A stretch of DNA of 64,000 nt from Hyphomicrobiales bacterium (GTDB lineage: Bacteria; Pseudomonadota; Alphaproteobacteria; Rhizobiales; Kaistiaceae). How positions within the stretch are numbered: the first letter of the stretch is position 1; each line of letters begins with the position of its first letter. Below, one piece after another: positions 26,054 through 34,744 of this stretch. The DNA is taken from contig JAFKKF010000010.1 of the NCBI GenBank assembly GCA_017305635.1, forward strand, positions 434,001 to 498,000. Reading direction: 5' to 3'. Position numbers and translations under genes: made by a program. A model generated the notes under the pieces. That model searched no databases. It was not told where the DNA came from and worked only from the letters and a program-made list of their open reading frames with translations.

Positions 26054-26905
26054 ATGAATTACCGCCACGCCTTCCATGCCGGGAACTTCGCCGACGTGGT
26101 CAAGCACGCCACCCTCGCGCTCCTCATCGAGCGGCTGAAGGCGAAGGAAGCCGCGTTCCGCGTCATCGACACCCATGCCGGACCGGGGCTCTACGACCTC
26201 GCCGGCGACGAGGCCGGACGGACGGGCGAATGGCATAACGGCATCGGGCGCATCGTCGGGCGGAAGTTCGCGCCGCCGATGGACGCGCTGATGGCGCCCT
26301 ATCTGGAGGCGATCGCTGCGGCGAACGACGGCAAGAAGGCGCTCCGGCGCTATCCGGGCTCGCCGTGGATCATCCGCCAAATGATGCGCAGGCAGGACCG
26401 GCTGACGGCGGTCGAGCTGCATCCGGAGGATGGCGCGGCCCTCGCGGCGCTCTTCGCCGGCGACTGGCAGGCGAAGGCGATCGAGCTCGACGGCTGGCTG
26501 GCGCTAGGCTCGTTCGTCCCGCCGAAGGAGCGGCGCGGGCTGGTGCTGGTCGATCCGCCCTACGAGGCGCCGGACGAGTTCGCCCGGATGCTCGACGCCT
26601 TCGTCAAGGCTCACCGGCGCTGGCCGACGGGCATCTACCTGCTCTGGTATCCGGTCAAGGACCTCGACGCGGTGCAGGCGCTCCGCGAGGGACTGGCGGC
26701 GAGCGGCGTCCGCCGGCTGCTGCGGGCGGAGCTGAACGTCAGGGCGCGCGGCACGCCGGAGCGGTTCAACGGCTCCGGCCTCGTGATCTGCAACCCACCG
26801 TGGCAGTTCGACGCGGCGCTCCGCGACCTGCTCATGGGGCTCGCGCCCATCCTCGCGGACGGCACCGGCGGCGGCGTGGTGATCGACGAGATCGCGGGGG
26901 AGTGA
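26054..26905 (+). CDS. rlmJ: 23S rRNA (adenine(2030)-N6)-methyltransferase
   Basis: The 283-aa enzyme methylates A2030 of 23S rRNA using SAM. It starts MNYRHAFHAGNFADVVKH, the family hallmark, has the SAM loop DTHAGPGLYDL and the catalytic DPPYE motif for N6-adenine methylation. It is divergent from the molybdopterin enzyme gene with 93 bp between starts. A partial copy of the intergenic hairpin repeat follows its stop. Confidence 0.94.
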   Translation: MNYRHAFHAGNFADVVKHATLALLIERLKAKEAAFRVIDTHAGPGLYDLAGDEAGRTGEWHNGIGRIVGRKFAPPMDALMAPYLEAIAAANDGKKALRRYPGSPWIIRQMMRRQDRLTAVELHPEDGAALAALFAGDWQAKAIELDGWLALGSFVPPKERRGLVLVDPPYEAPDEFARMLDAFVKAHRRWPTGIYLLWYPVKDLDAVQALREGLAASGVRRLLRAELNVRARGTPERFNGSGLVICNPPWQFDAALRDLLMGLAPILADGTGGGVVIDEIAGE

Positions 26906-26910
26906 GGCGT

Positions 26911-26948
26911 CGCGCCTCCCGGCACTCCGCTTCGCAGGGGAGGAACCG
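26911..26948. repeat. Partial copy of the two-hairpin intergenic repeat
   Basis: Only the second hairpin is kept: CCTCCC, a loop containing CCGCTTCGCA, and GGGGAGG, followed by AACC as in fuller copies at 28100, 31904, 32759, 35234 and 43360. The first hairpin is missing. It lies just after the rlmJ stop. Confidence 0.5.
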
Positions 26949-27015
26949 GCGCCTCGCCTTGACCCTCTGGATGCCGCGATGCAAGGTCGACCGACACGTC
27001 CGAGGGGTTGGCACC

Positions 27016-27417
27016 ATGATGCGGTGGGTTTTCGGCGCGATTGCGCTTCTGTTCCTGTCGGCGCCGGCGAGCGCCTGGACCAACAACTACCTGCCGAGCT
27101 GCGGCAATGGCGACGTGATCGCGCGCATCAAGGAGCGCGCAGCCTGGGCCGAGCACCATACCTGGCATCGCGGCTGGATCATCCATTCGGTCAGCCAGCC
27201 GCGCGAGACGGCGCTGAAGAATTACGGGCCGAGCCGGATCGACCGCCGCTACTGCATCGGCACCGCCAACCTCACCAACGGCCGGCGGATGCAGATCGCC
27301 TACCTGCTCGAGGCCGGGATGGGCTTTGCCGGGCTCGGCTGGCGGGTGGAATTCTGCATGCCGCCGGAGGATCCGTGGCGGGTCTACGACGCCTGGTGCA
27401 AGGCAATCCGGCCCTGA
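27016..27417 (+). CDS. Small exported protein upstream of RNase T2
   Basis: From ATG 27016 (MMRWVFGAIALLFLSAPASA) the protein is 133 aa with a signal peptide and a mature part with four cysteines (PSCGNG, RYCIGT, EFCMPP, AWCKAI) and many aromatics. No named family is recognised. Its last 22 bases overlap the likely GTG start of the RNase T2 gene, which implies translational coupling and perhaps a joint periplasmic role. The frame is open upstream, but only this start gives a signal peptide. Confidence 0.65.
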   Translation: MMRWVFGAIALLFLSAPASAWTNNYLPSCGNGDVIARIKERAAWAEHHTWHRGWIIHSVSQPRETALKNYGPSRIDRRYCIGTANLTNGRRMQIAYLLEAGMGFAGLGWRVEFCMPPEDPWRVYDAWCKAIRP

Positions 27418-28049
27418 AGCGCGCGCTTTTCGCCATCGCCGCTGCCTGCGGCCTCGCCTTCCCGGCGGGGGCGCTGGCGGACAGGCCGGGCAGCTTCGAC
27501 TTCTACGTCCTCTCGCTGTCCTGGACGCCGAGCTATTGCGCGACCGCGCAGCGCCCCGACCCGGACGAATGCGGCGGCACGCATAATTTCACCGTCCACG
27601 GGCTGTGGCCGCAATACGAGCATGGCGAGCCGGATTTCTGCGCCGGCAGCAATGCGCCCTGGGTGAACCGCTCGACGCTGGAAGCGATCAGCGACCTGAT
27701 GCCCGACCGCGGCCTCGCGCTGCACGAATGGCGCAAGCACGGGACCTGCTCAGGGCTCCGGCCGGAGGCCTATTTCGCCCTTGTCCGGCAGGCCTACAGG
27801 AAGGTCGCCATCCCGCTCACGCTGAAATCGCCGGACGACGAGATTTCGCTCTCGCCGAACGCGATCGAGCAGGCCTTCATCGCGGCCAATCCGAACCTGC
27901 CGCCGCGCGCCATCGCGGTCGAGTGCGACGGCGGGCGGCTCGCCGAGGTGCGCATCTGCATGGACCGCAACCTCGCCTTCCGGCGCTGCAACGAGATCGA
28001 CATGGGGGCGTGCCGCGCAAGCCTCATCAAGGTGCCGCCGGTACGATAG
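27396..28049 (+). CDS. Ribonuclease T2 family protein (periplasmic)
   Basis: The protein has both T2 catalytic segments, CAS I (FTVHGLWPQY) and CAS II (HEWRKHGTCSG), with the two key histidines, and multiple cysteines. A signal peptide (FAIAAACGLAFPAGALAD) directs it out of the cytoplasm, as for the E. coli RNase I homologue, where it degrades RNA non-specifically. No ATG precedes the signal peptide; the best start is a GTG at 27396 inside the upstream gene, giving 217 aa. A CTG at 27414 is a poorer option. Confidence 0.9.
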   Translation: MQGNPALKRALFAIAAACGLAFPAGALADRPGSFDFYVLSLSWTPSYCATAQRPDPDECGGTHNFTVHGLWPQYEHGEPDFCAGSNAPWVNRSTLEAISDLMPDRGLALHEWRKHGTCSGLRPEAYFALVRQAYRKVAIPLTLKSPDDEISLSPNAIEQAFIAANPNLPPRAIAVECDGGRLAEVRICMDRNLAFRRCNEIDMGACRASLIKVPPVR

Positions 28050-28099
28050 AAGCCCGCCGGACCGGGTCCGACGGGCTGAATTTCCCTCGCTTGGGAAAG

Positions 28100-28152
28100 C
28101 GCCCCCACCACCATGCTTCGCATGGTCCGCCTCCCCCGCTTCGCAGGGAGGA
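28100..28152. repeat. Copy of the two-hairpin intergenic repeat
   Basis: Hairpin I is ACCATGC-TTC-GCATGGT (28110-28126); hairpin II is shortened to CCTCCC with GGGAGG around CGCTTCGCA. The copy lies in the convergent gap between the RNase T2 gene and the porin gene. Confidence 0.7.
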
Positions 28153-28157
28153 TGAGA

Positions 28158-28796
28158 TCAGAACTTCATGCCGAGACCGAGCATGAGCTGGTTCGAGGTG
28201 AAGCCGACATTACCGCCGCCGACATTGGAGAAGCCGGCATTGCCGAGGTCGGTGTAGCGGTATTCGAGGCGCGCGGTGACCGTGTTGGTGAGCGCCGCCT
28301 CGGCACCCACGCCAAGCGTCCAGCCGACCTGGGTCTTGGTGTCGGAATCGCCGGGGGTCGAGGTCTTCAGGCCGCCGAGGGCGAGACCACCGGTGCCGTA
28401 GAGCAGGAACTGGTTGTAGGCCCAGCCGGCGCGGCCGCGGAGCGTGGCGTTCCACGGATTGCTGACGCCGAGGCCGGCAACCGAGCCGTCCATGCCCGAG
28501 GCCATGATGTCACCCTCGACGCCGAGGACGAACTGGGGCGCGACCTGGAAATTGTAGCCGGCATAGGCGCCGCCGGTCCAACCATCGGCGCCGAACTTGG
28601 TGCCGGGCGCCGAGGCATTGCCCCAGCCATAGCCGAGAAGGACGCCGATCTCCGGGCCGTTCCAGCTGAAGCCGCTCGAGCGATAGGCGGGAGCCGAAGG
28701 CTCGGCATAGCCGCCGCCGAGGTCGGCAGCCGCGGCCGGCGCGATGCCGGCGGAAAGGACGATCAGGCTTGCGCCGAAGCTACGGATACGCGACAT
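28158..28796 (-). CDS. Outer-membrane beta-barrel protein (Omp25/31-like porin family)
   Basis: From ATG 28796, with GAGGAGA six bases upstream, the protein is 212 aa. It has a signal peptide (cleavage near AAAADLGG), then alternating amphipathic strands typical of an eight-stranded barrel, ending in the outer-membrane signature LMLGLGMKF with a C-terminal Phe. The pattern YAGYNFQV, GWTLGVGAEAAL and RLEYRYTDLG matches the Omp25/RopB-like group of Rhizobiales, abundant envelope proteins. A 260-bp promoter region lies upstream. Translation read further upstream is not credible. Confidence 0.88.
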   Translation of the reverse strand: MSRIRSFGASLIVLSAGIAPAAAADLGGGYAEPSAPAYRSSGFSWNGPEIGVLLGYGWGNASAPGTKFGADGWTGGAYAGYNFQVAPQFVLGVEGDIMASGMDGSVAGLGVSNPWNATLRGRAGWAYNQFLLYGTGGLALGGLKTSTPGDSDTKTQVGWTLGVGAEAALTNTVTARLEYRYTDLGNAGFSNVGGGNVGFTSNQLMLGLGMKF

Positions 28797-29058
28797 ACAA
28801 ATTCTCCTCATTACATCCGTGGCGCCGATCCGAGCTTGCCTTGACGTTTGCCCGTCGGCGGCTGGTCGCTCGAAATGGTCTGAACCGAGCAATAGGGCGT
28901 AAAGGTTAAGAAAGATCGGGACCATGCTGGCCGATTCCCCGGAGATTTGCCGCGATGCGGGAGGAGATAAAATGGCGGATTTCTGCGGCTTCTCCACCTG
29001 TATGGTGAATCATTGCCTACCGCGGACCGGGATGCCGTCCCAAGTCGGGAATTAACCT

Positions 29059-29817
29059 TTGAGTGCCCTCGAAAACCCCTCCCCCACGGCCCTGATCACC
29101 GGCGGCGCGAAGCGCGTCGGACGGGCGATCGCCGAGGATCTGGCTGCCCATGGCTGGGCCGTCGCGATCCATTGCAACGCCTCGCGCGACGAGGGCGAAG
29201 CGCTCGCCCGGACGGTGCGGGACGCGGGCGGGCGCGCGGCGGTGGTCGTCGCCGACCTCGCCCGGCCGGAAGAGGCGGCGCGGATCGTGGCGGAGGCCGG
29301 CGCCGCGCTCGGCCCCGTGCGCCTCCTCGTCAACAATGCCTCGATCTACGAGCACGATGCGGCGACCGAACTCGACCTCGACCTGTGGAACCGGCAGATG
29401 ACGGTCAACGTGACGACGCCGGTGTTCCTCGTCGAGGCCTTCGCGAAGGCCCTGCCGGCGGACATGGAGGGGATGGTGGTCAACCTCCTCGACCAGCGGG
29501 TATTGAGACCGACGCCGGCGCATTTCTCCTACCAGATGTCGAAGTCGGCGCTCGCCACGGCCACGGTCGTGCTGGCGCAGGCCCTGGCGCCACGCATCCG
29601 CGTCAACGGGATCGCGCCCGGGCCGGTGCTCCCGCATTCCCGGCAGAGCGCGGCGGAGTTCGCGGCGAAGGTCGCCAACCTGCCGCTCCAGCGCTCGCCG
29701 GAGCTCGCCGAGTTCGGACGGACGGTGCGCTTCCTGTGGGACGCGAAGTCGGTAACCGGGCAGATCATCGCCCTCGACGGCGGCGAGCACCTCGCCGCGC
29801 CGGAAGCGCTGCCGTGA
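29059..29817 (+). CDS. SDR family oxidoreductase (FolM/pteridine reductase-like)
   Basis: The 252-aa protein is a classical short-chain dehydrogenase. The NAD(P) loop reads [12 protein letters not shown], as in FolM and pteridine reductases, followed by VNNAS and the catalytic YQMSK. FolM reduces dihydromonapterin or dihydrofolate with NADPH; this role is likely but not proven. The start appears to be TTG at 29059, since no ATG or GTG precedes the loop in frame. Its stop overlaps the uvrC GTG by 4 bp (GTGA), so the pair is coupled. Confidence 0.87.
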   Translation: MSALENPSPTALITGGAKRVGRAIAEDLAAHGWAVAIHCNASRDEGEALARTVRDAGGRAAVVVADLARPEEAARIVAEAGAALGPVRLLVNNASIYEHDAATELDLDLWNRQMTVNVTTPVFLVEAFAKALPADMEGMVVNLLDQRVLRPTPAHFSYQMSKSALATATVVLAQALAPRIRVNGIAPGPVLPHSRQSAAEFAAKVANLPLQRSPELAEFGRTVRFLWDAKSVTGQIIALDGGEHLAAPEALP

Positions 29818-31718
29818 GCGAGGCCGAGGCCGAGGGCGCCGAAGCGCCCCGCCCGCCGACGGGCGCCGCGGTCATTGCCGGCATCGTGAAGCGCCTGCCG
29901 AACGGGCCGGGCGTCTATCGCATGATCGATGCGAAGGGCAACGTGCTCTACGTCGGCAAGGCGCGGAGTCTGAAGAAGCGCGTCACCAGCTATACGCATC
30001 CGGAACGGCTATCGAGCCGGATCGCGCGCGCGATCGCGGCGACGGCGTCGATGGAGTTCGTCTCGACGCGGACGGAGACCGAGGCCCTCCTCCTCGAGGC
30101 GAACCTCATCAAGCGGCTGAGGCCGCGCTACAACGTGCTGCTCAGGGACGACAAGTCGTTCCCCTATATCCTCGTCACCGGCGACCACCCGGCGCCTGCC
30201 ATGGCCAAGCACCGCGGCGCGCGGACGCGGAAGGGCACCTATTTCGGCCCCTTCGCCTCGGCCGGGGCGGTCGCGCGCACCATCAACGCGATGCAGCGGG
30301 CGTTCCTCGTCCGCACCTGTTCCGATTCCTTCTACGAGAGCCGGACCCGCCCCTGCCTCCTCCACCAGATCAAGCGCTGCTCTGCGCCCTGCACCGGGGT
30401 GATCTCGCTGGAGGACTACGGGCACCTGGTGAAAGAGGCCGAGGATTTCCTCTCCGGCCGCAGCCAGGCCGTGCGCACCGAGATGCAGCGCGAGATGGAG
30501 GCGGCGTCCGAGCGGCTCGATTTCGAGGCCGCCGCCGTCTATCGCGACCGCATCGCCGCGCTCTCCCACATCCAGGGCAGCCAGGGGATCAATCCGCGCT
30601 CCATCGAGGAGGCCGACCTCTTCGCCATGCACCAGGAGGGCGGACATACCTGCGTCGAGGTGTTCTTCTTCCGCACCGGGCAGAACTGGGGCAACCGGGC
30701 CTACTATCCGCGCGCCGACCGGAGCCTCGAGCCGGCGCAGATCCTCGGCTCGTTCGTGGCGCAGTTCTACGACGACAAGCCGATCCCGAAGCTGATCCTG
30801 CTTTCCACCGAGCCCGAGGAGATGGAACTGCTCGCCGAGGCACTGTCGGAGAAGGCGGGCCACAGGGTGACGCTGCTCGTGCCGCAGCGGGGCGAGCGGC
30901 GCGAGATCGTCGAGCAGGCCGTGGCGAATGCCAAGGAGGCGCTCGGGCGCGAGCTGGCGCAGAGCGCGACCCAGCGCGCGCTGATGGAGGGGCTCGCCGA
31001 GAAGTTCGGGCTCGCCGCCGTGCCGAAGCGGATCGAGGTCTACGACAACAGCCACATCATGGGCACCAATCCGGTCGGCGCGATGATCGTCGCCGGGCCC
31101 GAAGGCTTCGTGAAGAACCAGTACCGCAAGTTCAACATGCGCTCGGAGGAGCTCACGCCCGGCGACGACTACGCCATGATGCGCGAGATGCTGACGCGGC
31201 GCTTCTCGCGGCTGATCCGCGAGGCGGCGCCGCGCGAGGTGCCGGCCGAGAGCGAGACGATCGGGCCGTGGCCGGACCTCGTGCTCATCGATGGCGGGCG
31301 CGGCCAGCTGGCGGCGGCCGAGACGGTGCTGACAGAACTCGGGATCACGGAGCTGCCGATCGCCGGCGTCGCCAAGGGGCCGGACCGCGATGCCGGGCGC
31401 GAGACCTTCTTCCTGCCCGGGCGCGACGGCTTCATGCTGCAGCCGCGCGACCCGGTTCTCTATTTCATCCAGCGGCTCCGCGACGAGGCGCACCGCTTCG
31501 CCATCGGCTCGCACCGGACGCGGCGGCGCATCGACATGGCGCGCAACCCCCTCGACGAGATCGACGGCATCGGACCGACGCGGAAACGCGCGCTCTTACG
31601 CCATTTCGGCACGGCCAAGGCGGTAGGACGCGCCAGCGTCTCCGACATGCTCGCGGTGCCCGGCATTTCCGAGCAGACGGCGCAGGCGATCTACGACTTC
31701 TTCCACGAGGGGGGATGA
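29814..31718 (+). CDS. uvrC: Excinuclease ABC subunit C
   Basis: The 634-aa protein makes the dual incisions in nucleotide excision repair. The GIY-YIG domain ([18 protein letters not shown]) is at about residues 33-50. A UVR/UvrB-binding motif follows ([18 protein letters not shown]), then the RNase H-like endonuclease domain ([21 protein letters not shown]) and C-terminal helix-hairpin-helix repeats ([17 protein letters not shown]). The GTG at 29814 overlaps the SDR stop. Repeats follow directly after the gene. Confidence 0.96.
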   Translation: MSEAEAEGAEAPRPPTGAAVIAGIVKRLPNGPGVYRMIDAKGNVLYVGKARSLKKRVTSYTHPERLSSRIARAIAATASMEFVSTRTETEALLLEANLIKRLRPRYNVLLRDDKSFPYILVTGDHPAPAMAKHRGARTRKGTYFGPFASAGAVARTINAMQRAFLVRTCSDSFYESRTRPCLLHQIKRCSAPCTGVISLEDYGHLVKEAEDFLSGRSQAVRTEMQREMEAASERLDFEAAAVYRDRIAALSHIQGSQGINPRSIEEADLFAMHQEGGHTCVEVFFFRTGQNWGNRAYYPRADRSLEPAQILGSFVAQFYDDKPIPKLILLSTEPEEMELLAEALSEKAGHRVTLLVPQRGERREIVEQAVANAKEALGRELAQSATQRALMEGLAEKFGLAAVPKRIEVYDNSHIMGTNPVGAMIVAGPEGFVKNQYRKFNMRSEELTPGDDYAMMREMLTRRFSRLIREAAPREVPAESETIGPWPDLVLIDGGRGQLAAAETVLTELGITELPIAGVAKGPDRDAGRETFFLPGRDGFMLQPRDPVLYFIQRLRDEAHRFAIGSHRTRRRIDMARNPLDEIDGIGPTRKRALLRHFGTAKAVGRASVSDMLAVPGISEQTAQAIYDFFHEGG

Positions 31719-31720
31719 GG

Positions 31721-31748
31721 GGGCGCCCTTCACGCGCCCCCTCCACCG
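31721..31748. repeat. Truncated left part of the two-hairpin repeat
   Basis: GGCGCCCTTCACGCGCCCCC then TCCACCG is identical to the start of the full copy at 31904, but it breaks off where a 129-bp palindromic element begins. This suggests the palindrome lies within or next to a repeat copy. Confidence 0.6.
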
Positions 31749-31874
31749 TCGTTCCGCGCGCGGTGCATCGTGAAGGGGTGCGCCGCAGATGCGGAACCTC
31801 GTCCGGCCATTCCAAACACGAGGTTCCGGGTCTGCGCGGCGCCACTTCGTGATGCAGCGCGCCCGGAACGACGG
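31746..31874. mobile_element. 129-bp near-perfect palindromic element (foldback/MITE-like)
   Basis: Arms of 58 bases (31746-31803 and 31817-31874) are inverted repeats matching at 47 of 58 positions by eye, around a 13-base loop. The outer ten bases (CCGTCGTTCC) are identical. The element contains no gene. It lies between two copies of GGCGCCCTTCACGCGCCCCC, downstream of uvrC. It could be a non-autonomous transposable palindrome or a strong RNA hairpin; no transposase is nearby. Confidence 0.55.
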
Positions 31875-31903
31875 AGTGAACTTGTTTGCACGGAAGGACG
31901 GCG

Positions 31904-31969
31904 GCGCCCTTCACGCGCCCCCTCCACCGGCTTCGCCGGTCCCCCTCCCCCGCTTCGCAGGGGAGGAAC
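31904..31969. repeat. Full copy of the two-hairpin intergenic repeat
   Basis: A GGCGCCCTTCACGCGCCCCC lead is followed by hairpin I, ACCGGC-TTC-GCCGGT (31926-31940), and hairpin II, CCTCCCC (31944-31950) with GGGGAGG (31960-31966) around CGCTTCGCA. It sits in the convergent gap uvrC/gst. Confidence 0.75.
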
Positions 31970-31982
31970 TACGTCGCGGGCT

Positions 31983-32639
31983 TCAAGAGCCGGCCGACTG
32001 CGAAGCCTCGAAGACCGCGCGCTGGGCGGCGAAAGCCCTCTGGTAGGCGGGCCGGGCCTCGCCGCGGGCGAGATAGGCGGAGATGTTCGGAAACTCCTCG
32101 TGGATGCCGGAGGGCTTCAGGCGGAGCAGCACCGAGATCATCATGAGGTCGCCTGCGCTGAACGCGCCATCCAGCCATTCGGCTTCGCCGAGGCGGGGGG
32201 AAAGCTGACCGAGCCGTTCGCGGAGGCGCTGCTCGACGAGCGGCATGCGCTCCGCACGCCAAGGCTTGTCGCCTTCCTGAATGCGCGCGATGGCGAGGTC
32301 GAGGATCGGCGGCTCCACCGTGTTCACCGCGGCGAACATCCAGGTGATCGCCCGCGCCCGGGCATTGGCTTCCTTCGGCAGCAGGCCGGCATGGCGCTCG
32401 GCAATGTGCAGGACGATCGAGCCGGTCTCGAAGAGGGCGAGGTCGCCCTCCTCGTAGGTCGGGATCTGGCCAAATGGGTGGAGCGCGAGATGGGCCGGCT
32501 CCTTCAGAGCCTCGAAGGAGACCAGGCGGACCTCATAGGGCTGGCCGACCTCCTCCAGCGCCCAGCGGACACGGGTGTCGCGGGACAGGCCCCTGCCGCG
32601 ATCCGGCGAGCGTTCGAAGGCGGTGATGGTCACGGTCAT
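31983..32639 (-). CDS. Glutathione S-transferase family protein
   Basis: The 218-aa protein has an N-terminal thioredoxin-like domain with the glutathione-site pattern HPFGQIPTYEEGDLALFETGSIVLHI (Pro before a cis bond and Glu-Ser/Thr contact) and an all-helical C-terminal domain. Such enzymes conjugate glutathione or act as peroxidases in the cytoplasm. I chose ATG 32639 (MTVTITAFERSP) with GGAG upstream over a longer frame. It lies between uvrC and pgsA, genes that are usually neighbours in Rhizobiales, and has hairpin repeats on both sides. Confidence 0.88.
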   Translation of the reverse strand: MTVTITAFERSPDRGRGLSRDTRVRWALEEVGQPYEVRLVSFEALKEPAHLALHPFGQIPTYEEGDLALFETGSIVLHIAERHAGLLPKEANARARAITWMFAAVNTVEPPILDLAIARIQEGDKPWRAERMPLVEQRLRERLGQLSPRLGEAEWLDGAFSAGDLMMISVLLRLKPSGIHEEFPNISAYLARGEARPAYQRAFAAQRAVFEASQSAGS

Positions 32640-32758
32640 GGCGAGGCTCCTTCCGGCAAGGGCGCGAGCTCGCGCCCCTTGCTTCAATAACGAGCGGCCA
32701 GTGCGCCGGACGACAGCGGGAGAAAGAAAATCGCAGATAGTGGCGCATCATAAGGCCG

Positions 32759-32824
32759 GCGGCCGTCACGCGCCCCCTCCACCGCCTGCGGCGGTCCCCC
32801 TCCCCCGCTTCGCAGGGGAGGAAC
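32759..32824. repeat. Full copy of the two-hairpin repeat plus a third hairpin
   Basis: Hairpin I is ACCGCC-TGC-GGCGGT (32781-32795); hairpin II has the same CCTCCCC/GGGGAGG arms as other copies. Just downstream (about 32853-32877) a further hairpin, CTCCCCCCGT with ACGGGGGAG, occurs only here. The copy precedes pgsA. Confidence 0.7.
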
Positions 32825-32913
32825 CGCCACGGAACCGCTGGCGCGACCTGGTCGCTCCCCCCGTAAACGGGGGAGGATTACCGCTATGAGATTGTCGCGA
32901 TTTCGCGCTAGAC

Positions 32914-33588
32914 ATGGGGCGCTGGGACTACAGCGCGGTGACGCAATTGGCTGAAACGCCCTCCTATCCGACCATGCGACCGGCCTCGCGGGCCTTTTCG
33001 CTGCCGAACCTGCTCACCTATGGCCGGGTGATCGCGGTGCCGGCGCTGGTGCTCTCCTACTTCCTGGAGGGCTATATCGGCCGCTGGCTCAGCCTCGCCA
33101 TCTTCCTCGCCGCCTGCATCACCGATTTCCTCGACGGCTACCTCGCCCGGGTCTGGCAGCAGCAATCGGCCATCGGCCGGCTGCTCGACCCGATCGCCGA
33201 CAAGCTGCTCGTCGCCACCTCGCTGATCCTGCTGGCCTCGGACGGGACGATCAGCAATTTCTCGCTGATCGCGGCGATCATCATACTGACGCGCGAGATC
33301 TTCGTCTCGGGCCTGCGCGAGTTCCTCGCGGAGCTGAGGGTCAGCGTGCCGGTGACGCAGCTCGCCAAATGGAAGACGACCATGCAGATGGTCGCCATCG
33401 GCTTCCTGCTCCTCGGGCCGGCAGGCGACCGCGTGCTGCCCTTCAGCGGCGGGCCGGTCAGCGGCATAGAAGGCTACGTGACCTTCATCGGGCTCCTGCT
33501 GCTCTGGATATCGGCGTTGGTCACCATCTATACGGGCTACGATTATTTCCGGGCGGGGCTGAAGCACCTGCTCGCGGAGGACCAGTGA
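32914..33588 (+). CDS. pgsA: CDP-diacylglycerol-glycerol-3-phosphate 3-phosphatidyltransferase
   Basis: This 224-aa inner-membrane enzyme makes phosphatidylglycerol phosphate, the committed step to PG and cardiolipin. The family motif is intact (DFLDGYLARVWQQQSAIGR, LLDPIADK), and the NLLTYGRVIAVPALV entry helix and several further helices are present. An ATG at 32974 ([12 protein letters not shown]) is an equally reasonable start; neither has a clear ribosome-binding site. Its stop overlaps the moaD GTG, so pgsA-moaD-moaE is one transcript. Confidence 0.93.
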   Translation: MGRWDYSAVTQLAETPSYPTMRPASRAFSLPNLLTYGRVIAVPALVLSYFLEGYIGRWLSLAIFLAACITDFLDGYLARVWQQQSAIGRLLDPIADKLLVATSLILLASDGTISNFSLIAAIIILTREIFVSGLREFLAELRVSVPVTQLAKWKTTMQMVAIGFLLLGPAGDRVLPFSGGPVSGIEGYVTFIGLLLLWISALVTIYTGYDYFRAGLKHLLAEDQ

Positions 33589-33836
33589 AGCTCGTCTATT
33601 TCGCTTCCGTGCGCGAACGCATCGGGCGGCCGGAGGAAGAACTCGACCTGCCGGCGGATGTCGCGACGGTCGGCGATCTGATCGGATGGCTGAAGGGGCG
33701 TGGACTGGAATACGAGGCGGCGCTCAGCGAGCCGCGCGCGATCCGCGTGGCGCTGGACCATGTCCATGCGCGGCCGGAGGCGAAGCTTGCCGGCGTGCGC
33801 GAGGTGGCGGTCTTTCCGCCCATGACCGGCGGCTGA
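33585..33836 (+). CDS. moaD: Molybdopterin synthase sulfur-carrier subunit
   Basis: The 83-aa ubiquitin-like protein ends in the required Gly-Gly (FPPMTGG), whose thiocarboxylate supplies sulfur to precursor Z. It starts with GTG at 33585, overlapping the pgsA stop, and the next gene encodes its partner MoaE one base after its stop codon. The cofactor it helps make would serve enzymes such as the molybdopterin oxidoreductase at 23822. Confidence 0.95.
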   Translation: MKLVYFASVRERIGRPEEELDLPADVATVGDLIGWLKGRGLEYEAALSEPRAIRVALDHVHARPEAKLAGVREVAVFPPMTGG

Positions 33837-33837
33837 C

Positions 33838-34296
33838 ATGGCCGCGGCCCTCCGCATCGCCGTACAGGCCGGACCCTTCGACATGGCGCGCGAGGCGGCG
33901 GCGGCACGCGCCGGCCGCAGCGACGTCGGGGCGGTGGTCACCTTCACCGGCGTCTGCCGCGACGAGGGCCGAACGCTGGCGGCGCTCGAGCTCGAGCACT
34001 ATCCCGGCATGGCCGAGGCGGAGCTGACCCGCATCGCCGAGGAAGCCGCGGCGCGCTGGTCGATCACGGCGGCGACCATCATCCACCGCTTCGGCCGGAT
34101 CGCCCCCGGCGAGGATATCGTGCTCGTGGTCACGGCATCGCCCCACCGCGCGGCGGCGCTGGAGGCGGCGTCGTTCCTCATGGACTACCTGAAGACCCGG
34201 GCGCCCTTTTGGAAGAAGGAGCACCCGCATTCCGGCGAAGGCGGATGGGTCGCGGCCAAAGGCAGCGACGACGAGGCGGCGGAGAAGTGGAAATAG
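33838..34296 (+). CDS. moaE: Molybdopterin synthase catalytic subunit
   Basis: The 152-aa protein is the catalytic half of molybdopterin synthase. Typical segments are AVVTFTGVCRDEG, LELEHYPGMAEAEL, the SPHRAAALEAASFLMDYLKTRAPFWKKE region with the active-site Lys pair, and GGWV. It follows moaD by one base. The enzyme inserts two sulfurs into cyclic pyranopterin phosphate in the cytoplasm. Confidence 0.96.
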   Translation: MAAALRIAVQAGPFDMAREAAAARAGRSDVGAVVTFTGVCRDEGRTLAALELEHYPGMAEAELTRIAEEAAARWSITAATIIHRFGRIAPGEDIVLVVTASPHRAAALEAASFLMDYLKTRAPFWKKEHPHSGEGGWVAAKGSDDEAAEKWK

Positions 34297-34350
34297 CGGC
34301 GCCGGCGCGGCGGTTTCCCGCCGGCCGGGCGTACGTCCGTACGAGCCGAG

Positions 34351-34659
34351 CTAACGCGGTCCGTCGACCTTCTGCTTCATGAAGGCGTCGTCGTTGTCGG
34401 CGACCTGCTCTTCCTCCTCGTCGAGCTCGAGGTTGTCGCCGCCGAACTCCTCCATCGCCTCCTCCGCGGAGACGTTGAGGTGGACATGCTGGTCGACGTG
34501 GTCGACGAGCCCGATATCGAGGTAGTGGTGCTGACCGTCGCTCGAATCCGACCTGGTCAGCTTGATGCGGCCGCCATCGAGATGGTCGACCGTTCCGACA
34601 TGGAGGCCATCGGCACCGATGACCTCCATGTGCTCGCGGATATCAGAGGTGGCAACCAT
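34351..34659 (-). CDS. DUF2171 family protein
   Basis: From ATG 34659, with GGGAGAG upstream, the protein is 102 aa. It matches DUF2171 (MVATSDIREHMEVIGADG, then HVGTVDHLDGGRIKLTRSDS and HYLDIGLVDHVD), a PRC-barrel-like fold of unknown role. The C-terminal 30 residues are strongly acidic (DNLELDEEEEQ) with a short Lys-containing end. It is cytoplasmic and stands between the convergent moaE and the co-directional ndk. Confidence 0.85.
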   Translation of the reverse strand: MVATSDIREHMEVIGADGLHVGTVDHLDGGRIKLTRSDSSDGQHHYLDIGLVDHVDQHVHLNVSAEEAMEEFGGDNLELDEEEEQVADNDDAFMKQKVDGPR

Positions 34660-34744
34660 TTCGCTCTCCCTTCGGTTCAGGTGCGAAGGGAACGCGGGCC
34701 GCGGCACAAAGTTCAGCGCCGCGGCCGGAGAAATTGCGGGCGCG

